In this document: piece by piece, positions 33,501-64,000 of the stretch | How the letters are laid out: each line of letters starts with the position of its first letter | Numbering within the stretch: the first letter of the stretch is position 1 | DNA from: Oopsacas minuta | Taxonomy: Eukaryota > Porifera > Hexactinellida > Lyssacinosida > Leucopsacidae | Assembly (NCBI GenBank): GCA_024704765.1 | Contig: JAKMXF010000354.1 | Span: 868,690 to 932,689, forward strand | Direction of reading: 5' to 3' | Length of the DNA stretch: 64,000 bases | Translations under genes and position numbers: made by a program | The notes under the pieces: generated by a model | The model's input: the letters and a program-made list of their open reading frames with translations, nothing else | Told to the model about the DNA's origin: nothing | Database searches by the model: none

Positions 33501-36500
33501 TCTTCATAAAGTTCTTTCATTTTATCTAAGAGCATTTCAGGATAGTTACTCAAGTTATGATAATCTTTCTCACAATTAGCAATCTCTTCTAACAACAGAC
33601 TAGTCTCTATATCACTGGCGATAAGAGGTTCAATCTTGAGCAGTTTAAGAATGTTGCCAAGTTGACTTGTTCTTTGAGAGAGAACGCATCGTTGTAACCC
33701 AAGGAAATGCCTGAGTGGATATACAACAACTTGATTTGGTGATGTTAGGCTTAGTTGTGTAGCTGATAACGGGTAATTGTTGAGAGTAGGTAGAAATCTA
33801 TGAGAGAGAAGTTGAGCACTTATTTGCTCGGATTCAGAATTGTTGAATATATCCAGATTCAAATACATCAGTATTTTCTCAGCGAGATTAACATCATCTT
33901 CACTATCTGCTTTATCTACACGATCTATCAAACAAGACAAAGTTAGTCTTGACGAATTTAACCCGAAATATTGCTTTAATATTTTATAGCAACCTGACTC
34001 AGTAGCGAATAGAGGGCTATTCTTTGAAGGAATTCTATTCTCCTCTGGGTAGTACATGTCAGAAAGGATAGAGTTATTGGGGTCTATCACATGTGAAATC
34101 TTCCTTAACTGGTTGGTATCACCGCATAATATACACGGTGTGGTAGATACAAGTTCTGAGAGACCTGGAGTTGATGTGTGAGAGGCTATCATGCCAGGAA
34201 GGATACTCATCATCAAATCTTCTGGAATATCCGGTAGAGATTCGAAGAATATTTTAACCAATCTCTCCATGTCAATAATTCTATCCTTATCAGCTGATTG
34301 TAGTAATTGTTTAAGTAATCCGCTAGACTCCCTAAGGTCTGAAGGGATTGTAGCAAGCTTGAATGATTTGATATTTATCAAAACTGAGTTTATCGAGTCG
34401 AGGAAATCTTTGTTGAAATATGCATCAGTTACTCTAGCCTTTATATCTTCTCCATTTAGTACAACAACTTCGTTAAAACAGTTAAAACTGCATCCATGAG
34501 ATGAAGTAACTGTGAATAGTTTTAACGGACTGTCCATTAATTTATGCGTTAATTCTCTACAAAAGTTTCCCCAAATGGTTGTGTTACACATTTCTTTAGA
34601 GAAGATATTGTATAAGAATTGACTGTAGATATCTGTATCTCCGTTCTTACTGGTAATATCAGCTAAAGATTTGTATAATCTAATTACTGTATTAGTGAGA
34701 TTGTGACGTATTATATTTGTGTTCCAACTTATTCTCAGATGATCTGTGTTATCAAAGATTAATCTCATTTTGTTACCCTCTAATTCAAACATCCCATTGC
34801 AGTTGTACGGTAACTGTAAATGATCTGACAGAGGGTATAGAGAGTATACGTTAGAATTGCAATCAGTATTATGATCAGCTAGTCTGTCTAGATCAAATGC
34901 TACTGAAGTGAATGGAGCATGAATACGACAATTCTCATTACGCATATCCCGTATGACGTCAGTTAGTTCATCATTACTCCCACTAGTGTAACATATGAAC
35001 CATCGCTTGGGAGATTGTGTTATAGAAGAAGTGATACTACACTCGTATGTATAGTCAGTTAACTCGATAGGGTTTCCCTGTACACAGTTTTCTAAGTCGA
35101 GACTATTCATAACAAGAAAAGATTGCGTTTTGTCTGAATCTTTTCTAATCCAGTAAATCGGTTTGATGTGTTCAGAAGCGTTAATGAATGCATTATCTCT
35201 TATTTCGTGTATTTCAATGAGATTAATATTTTCAGTAAATAGCAATAGGCCTTCTACGTACTTGATTACCAACTTCTGAAGCTTTTCCATTTTAGCCCTG
35301 TCATAGGATTTAACAGAGAGTTGAGATTTTATATTTTCGCTTCTGAGAGGAATACGAAATAGAGTAGAATCGTAAAATTTATTTTCCAATATTCTACAGT
35401 TAAAAAGATCCTGAAAAGGCTGGAATTGATCTTCATAAAACCTGACATACTTATTTTCACAGAAATCTATTTTACATGCATTTGACTGTCCGTAATTTTG
35501 TTCTATATACTCCATATGTGGGTCTAAGATATAAACCATGTTTCCACTAACAAAACTCGGTAAATCTGTTAGATAAAACGCTGAGCAAAATCCCTTTCCA
35601 TCGCGACCTATTTTTGTTACGTCATTCGCCTTCCCTTCCCCATTAAGACAGAGTATGTTATCACAATCAGATTCCTGCATAACCTTATCATTGTAGAACC
35701 AAATGGCGGGACCCTGCCAATGGTGCATATTAGCAGAGAGTAAGGATGCGTTGTCTGGGTTATTCCAGCTGGTATAAGTACGAAAATCGAATAATATCTT
35801 CAGCTGACTCGCTCCTGAATCATCACTATTCTGCAGCATCTCTCTGATAAGGCCTAGTTCATCTGTATAAGATTCTAAGATGTGTTTTATTTCATGAATA
35901 ACCTGTTCGTCCTGGTTAAGTGTAGTGTAGAGCTCGTTACTAACAAATTGTTGGTAGAAAGATTTGATCTTAAGTTTAATTGCTGTCTGTCTTAATATTC
36001 TTTCGTGCGTAAACAGGAATGGAAACTCAGAACAAACAGCTTTTCTATCTAGCCAGACTTCATTGGAGAATACAAGTTTCTCTTCACTAATGGGATACAT
36101 AATATCATCATAGCCAAGAATATAAATGTTACAATCTTCATAGTCCATGTGTGACAGAGCTTCCAAGATGTTAATTACAATATCAACGTTGTGAGCACTG
36201 ATGGCTTTCCCTTTTGATTCTGTGTATATTGCTTCTAATACATAGCAGTACTGTTCAGCTGTTGGGTAAGGAGACATCTCCATTGATTTGAATAGTTCGA
36301 GACATTTATACTCTAGATTAGCATAAGAGTAGATATACGGACGCATATTGAATTTTGTAGTCTCCACAACCTCGGAGATTTTGATAAACTCTCCTTTCTC
36401 CTCCATGAAAATGAAATTTGATTTCAATTTCGTAAGGCAAGGAGATGTCGTATTAGAATTCAGGAATTGGTAAGTAGTGAACATAATCTTATGGAATTTA

Positions 36501-39500
36501 TGATAGTCACAAGTTTGATGCCCCGAGCAGTCTATAATGTAATTCAACTGATCCACCACACTATCATAAGGTATATCAGTCTCAAATCCCATACAATTTA
36601 GAATATTCTTATATGTCTCATGATTTTCAGGAGAACTTGTCTCGGGAAATACTATGAATTTCTTTACATAAGCTACTAACGTTATTTGTTCGCCTGTGCA
36701 ACAAATAACCTCAGAGGGAGAGAACAATTTGTCTGTGGAAGTAGTCGGTATATTCAATGGTAAATACGCGGAAATGTCTTGTTGAGGATGCACGAATTCT
36801 TTGTTGAATTCCTTCCATAAACTTTCTTGATCCTTTAATTCTAAATCTTCAAAGTAGAAGAAAATAAGTTTCAGAAGAGCATTGAACATTATTGTCCATT
36901 CTTCATGATTACATTTTGATTTTAAGTTTTTTATCACAGCTTTGCAAACCTCTTTCCGTAAACGTGAGTTGAGATTGTTGTGAGATTTGAAGTCGAAATA
37001 TTTTTTCATTTTTTCAACATGATCATCATATATTTCATTCGGGAAGAAACCTTCGTTACTTCTAACGATGAGTTGTTTAAGCAAGGGATCGGTAGGATTC
37101 AACATACCTGACGGTTTGTACAGCTTAACTTGTCCTACTTTATCGTAGGAGGTGCTAGAATCTAGAAGCCATTTCGTTTCTCTCATAAACTCGACTAAGT
37201 CATCTCCAAGAGTTAATTGGAGGGACGATAGCCGGTCTAGGACCCAGAGAGATAGTAGCTTCATCGTTTCTGGGTATTCATGAAGTTCCTTAGATATTAT
37301 AAACGGAATTAAGTCTACTCGAATGAATTCCTTCTCATTGCAGAAGTTGATATTAAGCTTTTCGTAGAGAACTACAAGTAGACTATCGAAAGGAGTCAGT
37401 ATGTGAGCTGGGTAATCAATGTCATCTGGTATCCCCCTGGGGGCAAGGACAGAAGTCCGCTGTCCAATTATACTATTCAGAGCATTCCAATGTCCCTTAA
37501 AGTTTAGGAAAATTGGTAGACGTTTAACGATATTTTTCTCTTCTTCGCTTTCAATAGAGATAGAATTGAATTGTTCTATCAAGTGAATTCGTAGACTAGA
37601 AGTGCTCTCAGAGATTAGCTCGGAGAATGGGGTTAAAATGTCCTCATTACGCAGTACATTAATCAGACAATGCGGAACAGGTCGCATCACGAATTGTTCA
37701 AAGCATTGAATGAAGAAATGGCGATGACAGAGCTGACAACCTGCTTCAGCCAAGATACTTTCCATATCCGTAATTTCTCTAGTCGCATCAAATTCCACGT
37801 AAGGTTGTTGAGATCGGACAGGAAGTAATTGAATTGTTTGTTGGTTCAGAAGTCCTTTAGGAAAAATAGGAAAATCTTCTATAGCAGAAATCAAAGCAGA
37901 ATCTGTACTGATAAATTCCCATAGTGATTTAACCCAGTTAGCATTTGGCTGGTTGTTACAGGCTGGTGTCCAGCTTAATGGTTGTGTAATTGTATGAAAA
38001 GTAGTGTTAAGAAATAGAGAGAGCAGTTTTACGAATATGTTAGGCTGGATGTTAGTTATGTCTGTTATGTTGATGTTTCCTAATTGTGAAATTTGTAAAA
38101 GCTTATCATGAATATTGTCAGGAAGTGAAGGGTCAATGAACAGATACTCAAGTCCTGGGAAAATCAATGTATATTTTGCAGTAATTTGACTTATGTAGAA
38201 TGTTTCTGCAGATTTTGAGAAGGTTCTAGGTGTTATACTGCTGTCAGCTGTAAGGATTAGAGGGAGTCCCTCCAACTCTTCGGCAATATTGAAGTCCTCT
38301 GACGTAGGATCAAGATCCCATAGTACCACCTCTAACAAGTGTATAGCGTTTCGTCTATCTGCTAGAAATGGCTCACTAGCTGAGTTATATTTTAGGATTT
38401 CTCTCATTCTAGCTGGAGAGATGATATGTGTTTCTACTGCTTGCTTTAAGAATTCATATTTGGATATTATCAGGGTTATATTTTGAGGTAGTTCTACTAT
38501 TGGTTCTGATAATAACAGTAGCAAGTCGATACACGATTTTTCTATGACAGGCGCCCATACTTTCTCCGTAAGCTCGGGGACTATACTAGGAGCGTACAGT
38601 GCGTCTCTAAGTGGAATCCATTTATGAGACTGTGAGTATACCAGATTCTGATCCAAGAGCAGTTTCAGACCCTCTCTCTGTAGAATGGAGAACATAGAAT
38701 TCTCTGTCTCATGTAAGTTATAGTCTGCTATCAGTTTATAGTGGAAATTTGCAGGTTCTTGATGAGACAGACTCTGCATTGATAGATATAGGAAGGTAGC
38801 GTAGAGGACGGTACCTAACCTTTGTGTTTGATACATATTCCATTCACTATCAGGACTGCAATCATAAGCAGACGGCCATTTGAGGGATCTACGGTTATCA
38901 TCAAGTGCAAAATACCCGTGTATGTGGAATGGAAAAAGAGATTGTTTGGGTATAGGAAGAAAACAATAATACTTTCCATTATCCGTATCGAGACTAATTT
39001 CTGTGTGTAAAGACAGTGAAACATTTGAATTTATAAATTCTAGAATACTATCAAAGTTGTTTCCATCCCAATCGAATACCCAAGTATGTTCTTGTCCGAT
39101 GCTATTAGTTGCCCCTGTAGGCAATGCTATTCCGAACCATGGGATATATTTTAAGGTGTTCATACAATAAAACTTGTAGAAAGAATTATCCTGAGTTGTA
39201 AGACCAAATCCCAACATATTCATGACAAGCCAAATGCTCTCTTTTCCGTTTGTATCAATGGGATAAACCGCAATGAATATACAGCTCTTAGTATGATACT
39301 GCTTCGAATCTGCAAATATTGTTATTTCGTTTCTGTGCGAATTAAGACTCCGTTTAAACTTATCCGCTACTCCCACAGAATGTATTAAGCTAATTTTGTT
39401 ATTCACTTTCTCCCATATACGTATTGAATTTATGTATTTTAAGAAAGGGAGGAGGTGCTCACCCTCCTGGATCAGAGGTGTGAATAGCGCGGATTTTATC

Positions 39501-40298
39501 TCATCAATACTATGTTTTTCGTCACTTATACTAGAGGTATACTCCCCTGTTCTAAGTGGGAACCTGAATAGAGTACCGTTATACTCAGACTCGCCATCAT
39601 AACCGAAATAATGCTCTTTGAAGCAACTATGATGACTGTAGTATTTTGAGTTCTTGTTGAAGAAATTTACTAATAAGTAGCGATGTCCTGGTTGAGATAT
39701 GTTTTGTGGATCCAGATAGATTATTGTATCATCGCTGAGTATCCAAGGACAATCTAAAAATGAGATTTATACAGACTCAATTAACAGATAGCATATTGAG
39801 ATAATACCTGTTATATGATACATGGATATAAAGCCAAGTCCAAATCTCCCAACTTTGAGATAATCCTCCTTCTTGCAGCTACGCCCTGTCTCCTCTATTC
39901 CCTTCCAATCCTTCTCACAGAATGTAGCACTGTTCCAAGAGTATAGAGCAGGGCCCTGATACTTAGCCAGAGATGGGTCAACTAAGCCAGATAATTCCTT
40001 GCTATGTGAATCTAGGTCTAGCATGAATTCTACTCTCTCAGCATTTGCGTCATCAGCGTTTTGGATAACTTCCTATACAGTAACGTAATAATATGGACGA
40101 ATAATATAATTATGAAATAAGAAAATACCTTCAATATTTGGTTACCGAACGGGTATTTCTCTAGAATGCCTTGTATCTGTTCGATAACTGTCATCTGTTT
40201 GTGTCCGTACTTCTCTCCATCTAAAAGGTGTCATTTTGTTAGAATTTTGCAAAAAATGTGTCATTCTGCCAAATTGATGTACTATTACCTGTCGCCAT
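24506..40298 (-). CDS. SACS: Sacsin-like giant chaperone with four SRR domains
   Basis: Four exons on the minus strand: 40298-40289 (10 nt, Met-Ala-Thr plus one base), 40220-40129, 40072-39808, and a giant exon 39753-24506. All introns are GT-AG and in frame, giving about 5,204 aa (human sacsin 4,579). Four SRR modules each begin with an Hsp90-like ATPase motif: EVIQNADDANAE (about 35), EMLQNSDDSGAS (about 1,425), ELLQNADDANAE (about 2,435) and ELLQNAEDAEAT (about 3,460). Each is followed by GRFGLGF or GRFGIGF, except the second, which reads GRDGKGF. The C-terminus carries a HEPN-like domain (LWIRTAQCDWRAANKL). I see neither the N-terminal ubiquitin-like domain nor a J-domain HPD motif. A Thr/Pro linker (about 25145-25205) precedes the HEPN. 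Human sacsin has three SRRs and acts on intermediate filaments and mitochondria. Confidence 0.93.
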
Positions 40299-40496
40299 TA
40301 TGTTCAAATTATTAGCAGCAAGAATCAGAATAATGTTACAGAACTCACATATACCCCGCTAGAAATAAGATACTTTCTTCACATTTTATCTCTAAGAGTG
40401 GGTTGCTAATATATACTCGTCGTCGCTTGATAGCATAGCAGTATTACTCATATTTCATTATTTCTATTGCATTTTATTGAATTAGTTATTAGCAGA
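40299..40496. promoter_or_regulatory. Putative bidirectional promoter, sacsin / TDP-43
   Basis: Only 198 bp separate the sacsin ATG (minus strand) from the TDP-43 ATG (plus strand). Both genes' 5' UTRs and core promoters must lie here. No TATA box pair is obvious. Shared regulation is an inference from spacing. Confidence 0.5.
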
Positions 40497-41708
40497 ATGT
40501 CAGTGTTCATCAAGGTATCTGCTTATCAAGTAGAAGATCATCATGATGTTATAGAACTTCCTCTAGAAGAGGACTCCACTCTTCTCCTATCTACAATACA
40601 CGCCCAGTTCCCTCAGGCCACGGGTCTGAAATACCTACACCCTGATTCAGGGGTCTGGAGAGGTGTGAGACTAGTAGACGGTGTCCTCAGCCCTTCCTCT
40701 GAAGGCTGGGGGGACATCACATTTGTTGCTGTGTTTCCAGAATCAGCTGGCATGAATTCCAACATGGGAGATAGTAATAAACGAAAACTAGAGAGTGGTT
40801 CTCAAGAATCTGAGTTGGACCGGGCGCCGAAGAATCCGAGACACGGATTAGGGAGGTCGAGTAGAGAGGCTAGCCCATTCGCTGAGATGTGTAACTCTCC
40901 CTATGATCTTATTGTATTGGGAATACCTTACAAAGCAATGGAGGAAGACATGAAGGAATATTTCGAACAGTTCGGAGATTTGGAGCTCTGTGAGTTGAAG
41001 AGAAACGCTAAAACGAATGAGTCTCGAGGCTTCGGATTTATCCGGTTCATAACTTCAAGTGATCGGGAATCTGTCCTGGCTAGACCGGAGCACTATCTAC
41101 TCGGGAGACTGATCGAAGTTAAAGTACCAAGAAAATCAGAGGACCTACCCCGTAAGGTGTTCGTAGGACAACTGCCACACGAGCCTGAGCGCTCAGAACT
41201 AGCTACACAGTTTGAGAAGTACGGGAATATTATCGATGTGTATGTTCCCAAACCTTTTAGAGGTTTTGGGTTTGTAACTTTTCAGACAGGAGAAGAGGCA
41301 CAGCGCGCACTGTTGGGTGGAGCTGAGCTGAATGGGAACATCCTTAACGTGACTTGTGCTAACCCTAAACCAAGTCAGGATCGTATTCAGAGATGGAAGG
41401 TATCTCGAGAACAGCAACAGAATCCTATATATGTCACAGGACCGAGCTACCCTCCAGCTGCCTCATACCCTCAGGAGAACTCGCGGATTATCTACAGAGG
41501 ATACCCTTTCGATTTCAACTTCCAGCCTAAACTCCCTAGCGCTATAATGCGTTACACTCCACATCCGAATCCGCATAGAGAATCTCACAACACTCATAAC
41601 TATGGTTACGCCCAGTCCCCTTCCCCAGCCGCTAGCTATTCATCTCCACATGGTGCTACCAAGTACTCAGTGCTCGGTCACCAGCAGGCACTCCCTCAAT
41701 ACTGGTAG
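40497..41708 (+). CDS. TARDBP: TDP-43 RNA-binding protein
   Basis: Single exon, 403 aa; the start is the ATG at 40497 because MSVFIKVSAYQ aligns with the TDP-43 N-terminus (the frame is open 10 codons upstream). The oligomerisation domain contains IELPLEEDSTLLLSTI, QFPQATGLKY and RGVRLVDGVL. A short basic NLS region follows (KRKLESGSQ). RRM1 (about 134-210) has LIVLGIPY and RGFGFIRF; RRM2 (about 218-290) has KVFVGQLP and RGFGFVTF. The C-terminal 110 residues are rich in Pro, Tyr, Asn, Gln and Ser rather than the Gly-rich prion-like tail of vertebrate TDP-43. TDP-43 binds UG-rich RNA and controls splicing and RNA stability in the nucleus. Confidence 0.93.
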   Translation: MSVFIKVSAYQVEDHHDVIELPLEEDSTLLLSTIHAQFPQATGLKYLHPDSGVWRGVRLVDGVLSPSSEGWGDITFVAVFPESAGMNSNMGDSNKRKLESGSQESELDRAPKNPRHGLGRSSREASPFAEMCNSPYDLIVLGIPYKAMEEDMKEYFEQFGDLELCELKRNAKTNESRGFGFIRFITSSDRESVLARPEHYLLGRLIEVKVPRKSEDLPRKVFVGQLPHEPERSELATQFEKYGNIIDVYVPKPFRGFGFVTFQTGEEAQRALLGGAELNGNILNVTCANPKPSQDRIQRWKVSREQQQNPIYVTGPSYPPAASYPQENSRIIYRGYPFDFNFQPKLPSAIMRYTPHPNPHRESHNTHNYGYAQSPSPAASYSSPHGATKYSVLGHQQALPQYW

Positions 41709-41830
41709 TGTCTCATGTCTTGTCATGTCTTGTCATGTCAACTCAATGTCAAGTGTCAGTTAAATGTTTGTGTCCGTTGTCTCTGTGTGTAAATTTTCAG
41801 GGAGAATATGTGTCTGTTAAGGAGGAGCTA
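41709..41830 (+). promoter_or_regulatory. UG-rich TDP-43 3' UTR with tandem repeat
   Basis: Directly after the stop, TGTCTTGTCA-type units repeat (41715-41740), followed by TGTTTGTGTCCGTTGTC and CTCTGTGTGTAAATTTTCAG. In vertebrates TDP-43 binds UG-rich sites in its own 3' UTR and represses itself. The composition here fits that behaviour, but binding is not shown. Confidence 0.4.
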
Positions 41831-41950
41831 AGTAGCTGCCTCCCTAATGTCTTGTCCTTTGCTGTCTTTATTGCTTGTCAGGTCTTTTAGTTATAGCTTA
41901 TCTAAGCGATAATTTGATAAATCAGCTGACTTTAGTTTGGGTGGCTTAAC

Positions 41951-42081
41951 AACTCCAGTTATATCGAAGTCTGGAATTGTACAAATATGGTCTTAAACGT
42001 CAAAGTAATATAACTTCCACCGGTCATATCGAAGCAATTATCGCGGTCCCTTGAACTTTGCTATAACTGGAGTTGAGTGTA
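41951..42081. repeat. MITE, full-length copy upstream of STXBP4
   Basis: Terminal inverted repeats AACTCCAGTTATAT (left) and CTATAACTGGAGTT (right) bound about 130 bp. The interior contains TCTGGAATTGTACAAATATG and ATTATCGCGGTCCCTT. The copy at 48330-48459 is the same element in reverse orientation, and 9794-9867 is an internally deleted relative. Confidence 0.65.
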
Positions 42082-42222
42082 TGTAATTATCTTATATCAT
42101 CAGTCAGAGAAATGTTTGAGGAGTCTAGTCAGCAACTAATCTAGTCGGCTAATTTATACAAAATATATATATACATATTATTTATGAATATGTATGTATG
42201 TTCTTATGACGTAGCAAGTATT

Positions 42223-62639
<20,417 letters not shown>

Positions 62640-63499
62640 TCATAAATATTTTACTAATTATAATTCTTAATATATCACTTTTGGCATTTTATCACTTTCA
62701 ATTTGATAACAATATTTTAAATCTTAATTCAATTATTTCATATATTTTGTTACTTTTTCATTTCTTGCTCCTGGCTGGATGTCCCGATTTTCCACGCATG
62801 TTGAGTGTCATGTCCCCCCGAATAGTCCCCCTTTTCTTAAGCCAGACTTAACAACTTCCTATCCCGTTATTTCCCTCGCTTTTTTTGTATTTTCTAATCA
62901 AATATTAAGTTATCACCCAAATATTAAGGTATCAATAATACGTGTGTTATGTCACACGAATAAATAAAATGTCTCTAAAAAGTGTAACCTGTTTCTCCAA
63001 ATGCTTAGATGTGAATCGTGTACTGTTTATCAGTCGGCAGACTATTAGTTTCTGCGTAAGGTATGTTGTCAAGTCACGAGCCAGGTGGCTGATCTATCTA
63101 ATGCATTCTTCATTTATGGAGAATAATTATTTACTGATTTTCAGCAATTTTGTATAATCTTTTGAATTTATTCTCTAATACGCCTACACGAGTAATTTAA
63201 TTAATGCAAGTTTGCTCGCGAACCCAGGCATCCTCTCAATATGCAAGTTATATTTGTCAATATTAGCCTAGTGACTCCAGAGGGGCTCTTCAGGTGTAAA
63301 TATTTTATCAAACATATGATATATTTATTCTGAAAAACAGCCAGCTTTTGTTTTTCTGAAAATAATGTGAATAGTTATTTAAGAGGGATATGTATTTTCC
63401 CCAATGACCATAAGCTGTAAGTTAAATAAACAAGAAATGTAACGTATATGTATATAGATAGTACGAAGGGTAAATATACGCAGTATAGTTTGTATATTA
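62640..63499. other. Spacer after STXBP4
   Basis: Convergent arrangement: 3' ends of STXBP4 (plus) and of the CAAX-protein gene (minus) lie here. Short open frames at 62779-62967 and 62942-63157 have no protein-like character. No repeats identified. Confidence 0.5.
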
Positions 63500-64000
63500 T
63501 TACAGGACAACACAGGCCCGGGAGGAAGGAATATTATTGTTAATATTGTCTGTCAAATTCTTACCCAATCCCACATCATCACTATTCCCAGAACTAGATT
63601 GAGAAGTAACTGATTCCACCGGAGATATTCTATTTTTACGAAATCTGTTCCCTGTACTGAATTTCTTGTTTCTCTCTCTCAAATTAATAGGTGTTACCGT
63701 GAGTTGTCCAGCAGTTATAGAAGAGCACAGCTGTATATCTGTATCATCCTCTTGTTTAATAAGAGACCGGGTAGTTATCGTAGCATCGTTACAACTTAAT
63801 TCTGATAAATCAGATACTGTTACCAGAGAGTGTAGTTCTGCTTCTGTTTGATTTATACAGCTATTCCCTATATACAATACTATTAATACAATGTATGCTG
63901 GTTATAAGAACCTCCTTTGGGAGTAGCAATACATGTCCTTATAACAGGCGTGCTTACCAATTAGTGATGGATAATCTGTTGCAGCCTGTTCCCCAGTTAA
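63500..64000 (-). CDS. C-terminal exons of an unidentified CAAX-box protein, 5' truncated
   Basis: The last exon ends at 63500 and starts at an acceptor near 63869-63882 (two alternative AGs in the same phase). It joins in frame to an exon from the right edge of the window to about 63958, with donor TTG|GTAAGC. The visible 135-140 residues are polar and low in complexity (LTGEQAATDYPSLI in the first exon) and end SSRACVVL. CVVL fits a CAAX box; Leu at the last place favours geranylgeranylation, so membrane attachment is likely. The body lies outside the window and I do not recognise the family. Confidence 0.55.

Noticed and set aside
39406-39406. Sacsin start at 39406
   Set aside because: The codon is GTG, and the upstream sequence continues the SRR1 domain through three more exons to an ATG at 40298.

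Overview
This is a eukaryotic, almost certainly animal, window. Genes carry short GT-AG introns (about 50-70 nt) and AT-rich spacers. The gene content includes animal-type markers: TDP-43, sacsin, STXBP4, a GPR158-like class C receptor, GSKIP, Brahma/BRG1, and ciliary genes (CPLANE2, NME8, DAW1). Most long genes are intronless or intron-poor and packed 100-600 bp apart. A compact non-bilaterian genome, most likely a sponge, fits best. That is inference and I cannot name a species.

Layout. 1-928 (-): 3'-truncated 7TM gene. 929-1392: palindromic element. 1393-6374 (+): FAM114A-like, NHLRC2, CPLANE2/RSG1. 6992-8680: 7TM gene plus an inverted 7TM relic. 8778-11207 (+): C6orf136-like DUF2358 gene and a degenerate, possibly myristoylated nucleotide cyclase. 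11297-16443 (+): SMARCA2/4-type SWI/SNF ATPase in five exons. 16557-20112 (+): tandem array of three three-exon genes for Cys/His-rich proteins that I cannot assign to any family. 20329-21501 (-): another 7TM gene. 21685-23520 (+): NME8. 23677-24225 (-): small PARP. 24506-40298 (-): sacsin, about 5,200 aa, with one coding exon of about 15.2 kb. 40497-41708 (+): TDP-43, head-to-head with sacsin. 42223-62639 (+): STXBP4. 63500-64000 (-): last exons of a gene for a CAAX-ended protein.

The most striking structure is STXBP4. I joined ten exons over about 20.4 kb, and every splice is GT-AG and keeps the reading frame. Its introns hold at least seven other protein genes and a tRNA: INTS4 (same strand), a four-EF-hand gene, GSKIP, HSBP1, a GPR158-like receptor, DDX41 and DAW1 (all antisense), and tRNA-Val(CAC). 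The EF-hand gene is interdigitated with its host: STXBP4 exon 4 lies inside the EF-hand gene's only intron.

The best candidate for an undescribed protein family is the Cys/His-rich trio. Copies A and B share a 325-bp block with only three differences and sharp edges, which points to recent gene conversion. Several proteins have lost residues their families rely on: the cyclase lacks its second metal-binding Asp, the NME8 thioredoxin has AGPC instead of CGPC, and Brahma motif VI lacks its Asp. Short inverted-repeat elements (MITEs) recur in introns and spacers. Coordinates of spliced genes come from reading splice sites by eye and are not supported by transcripts.
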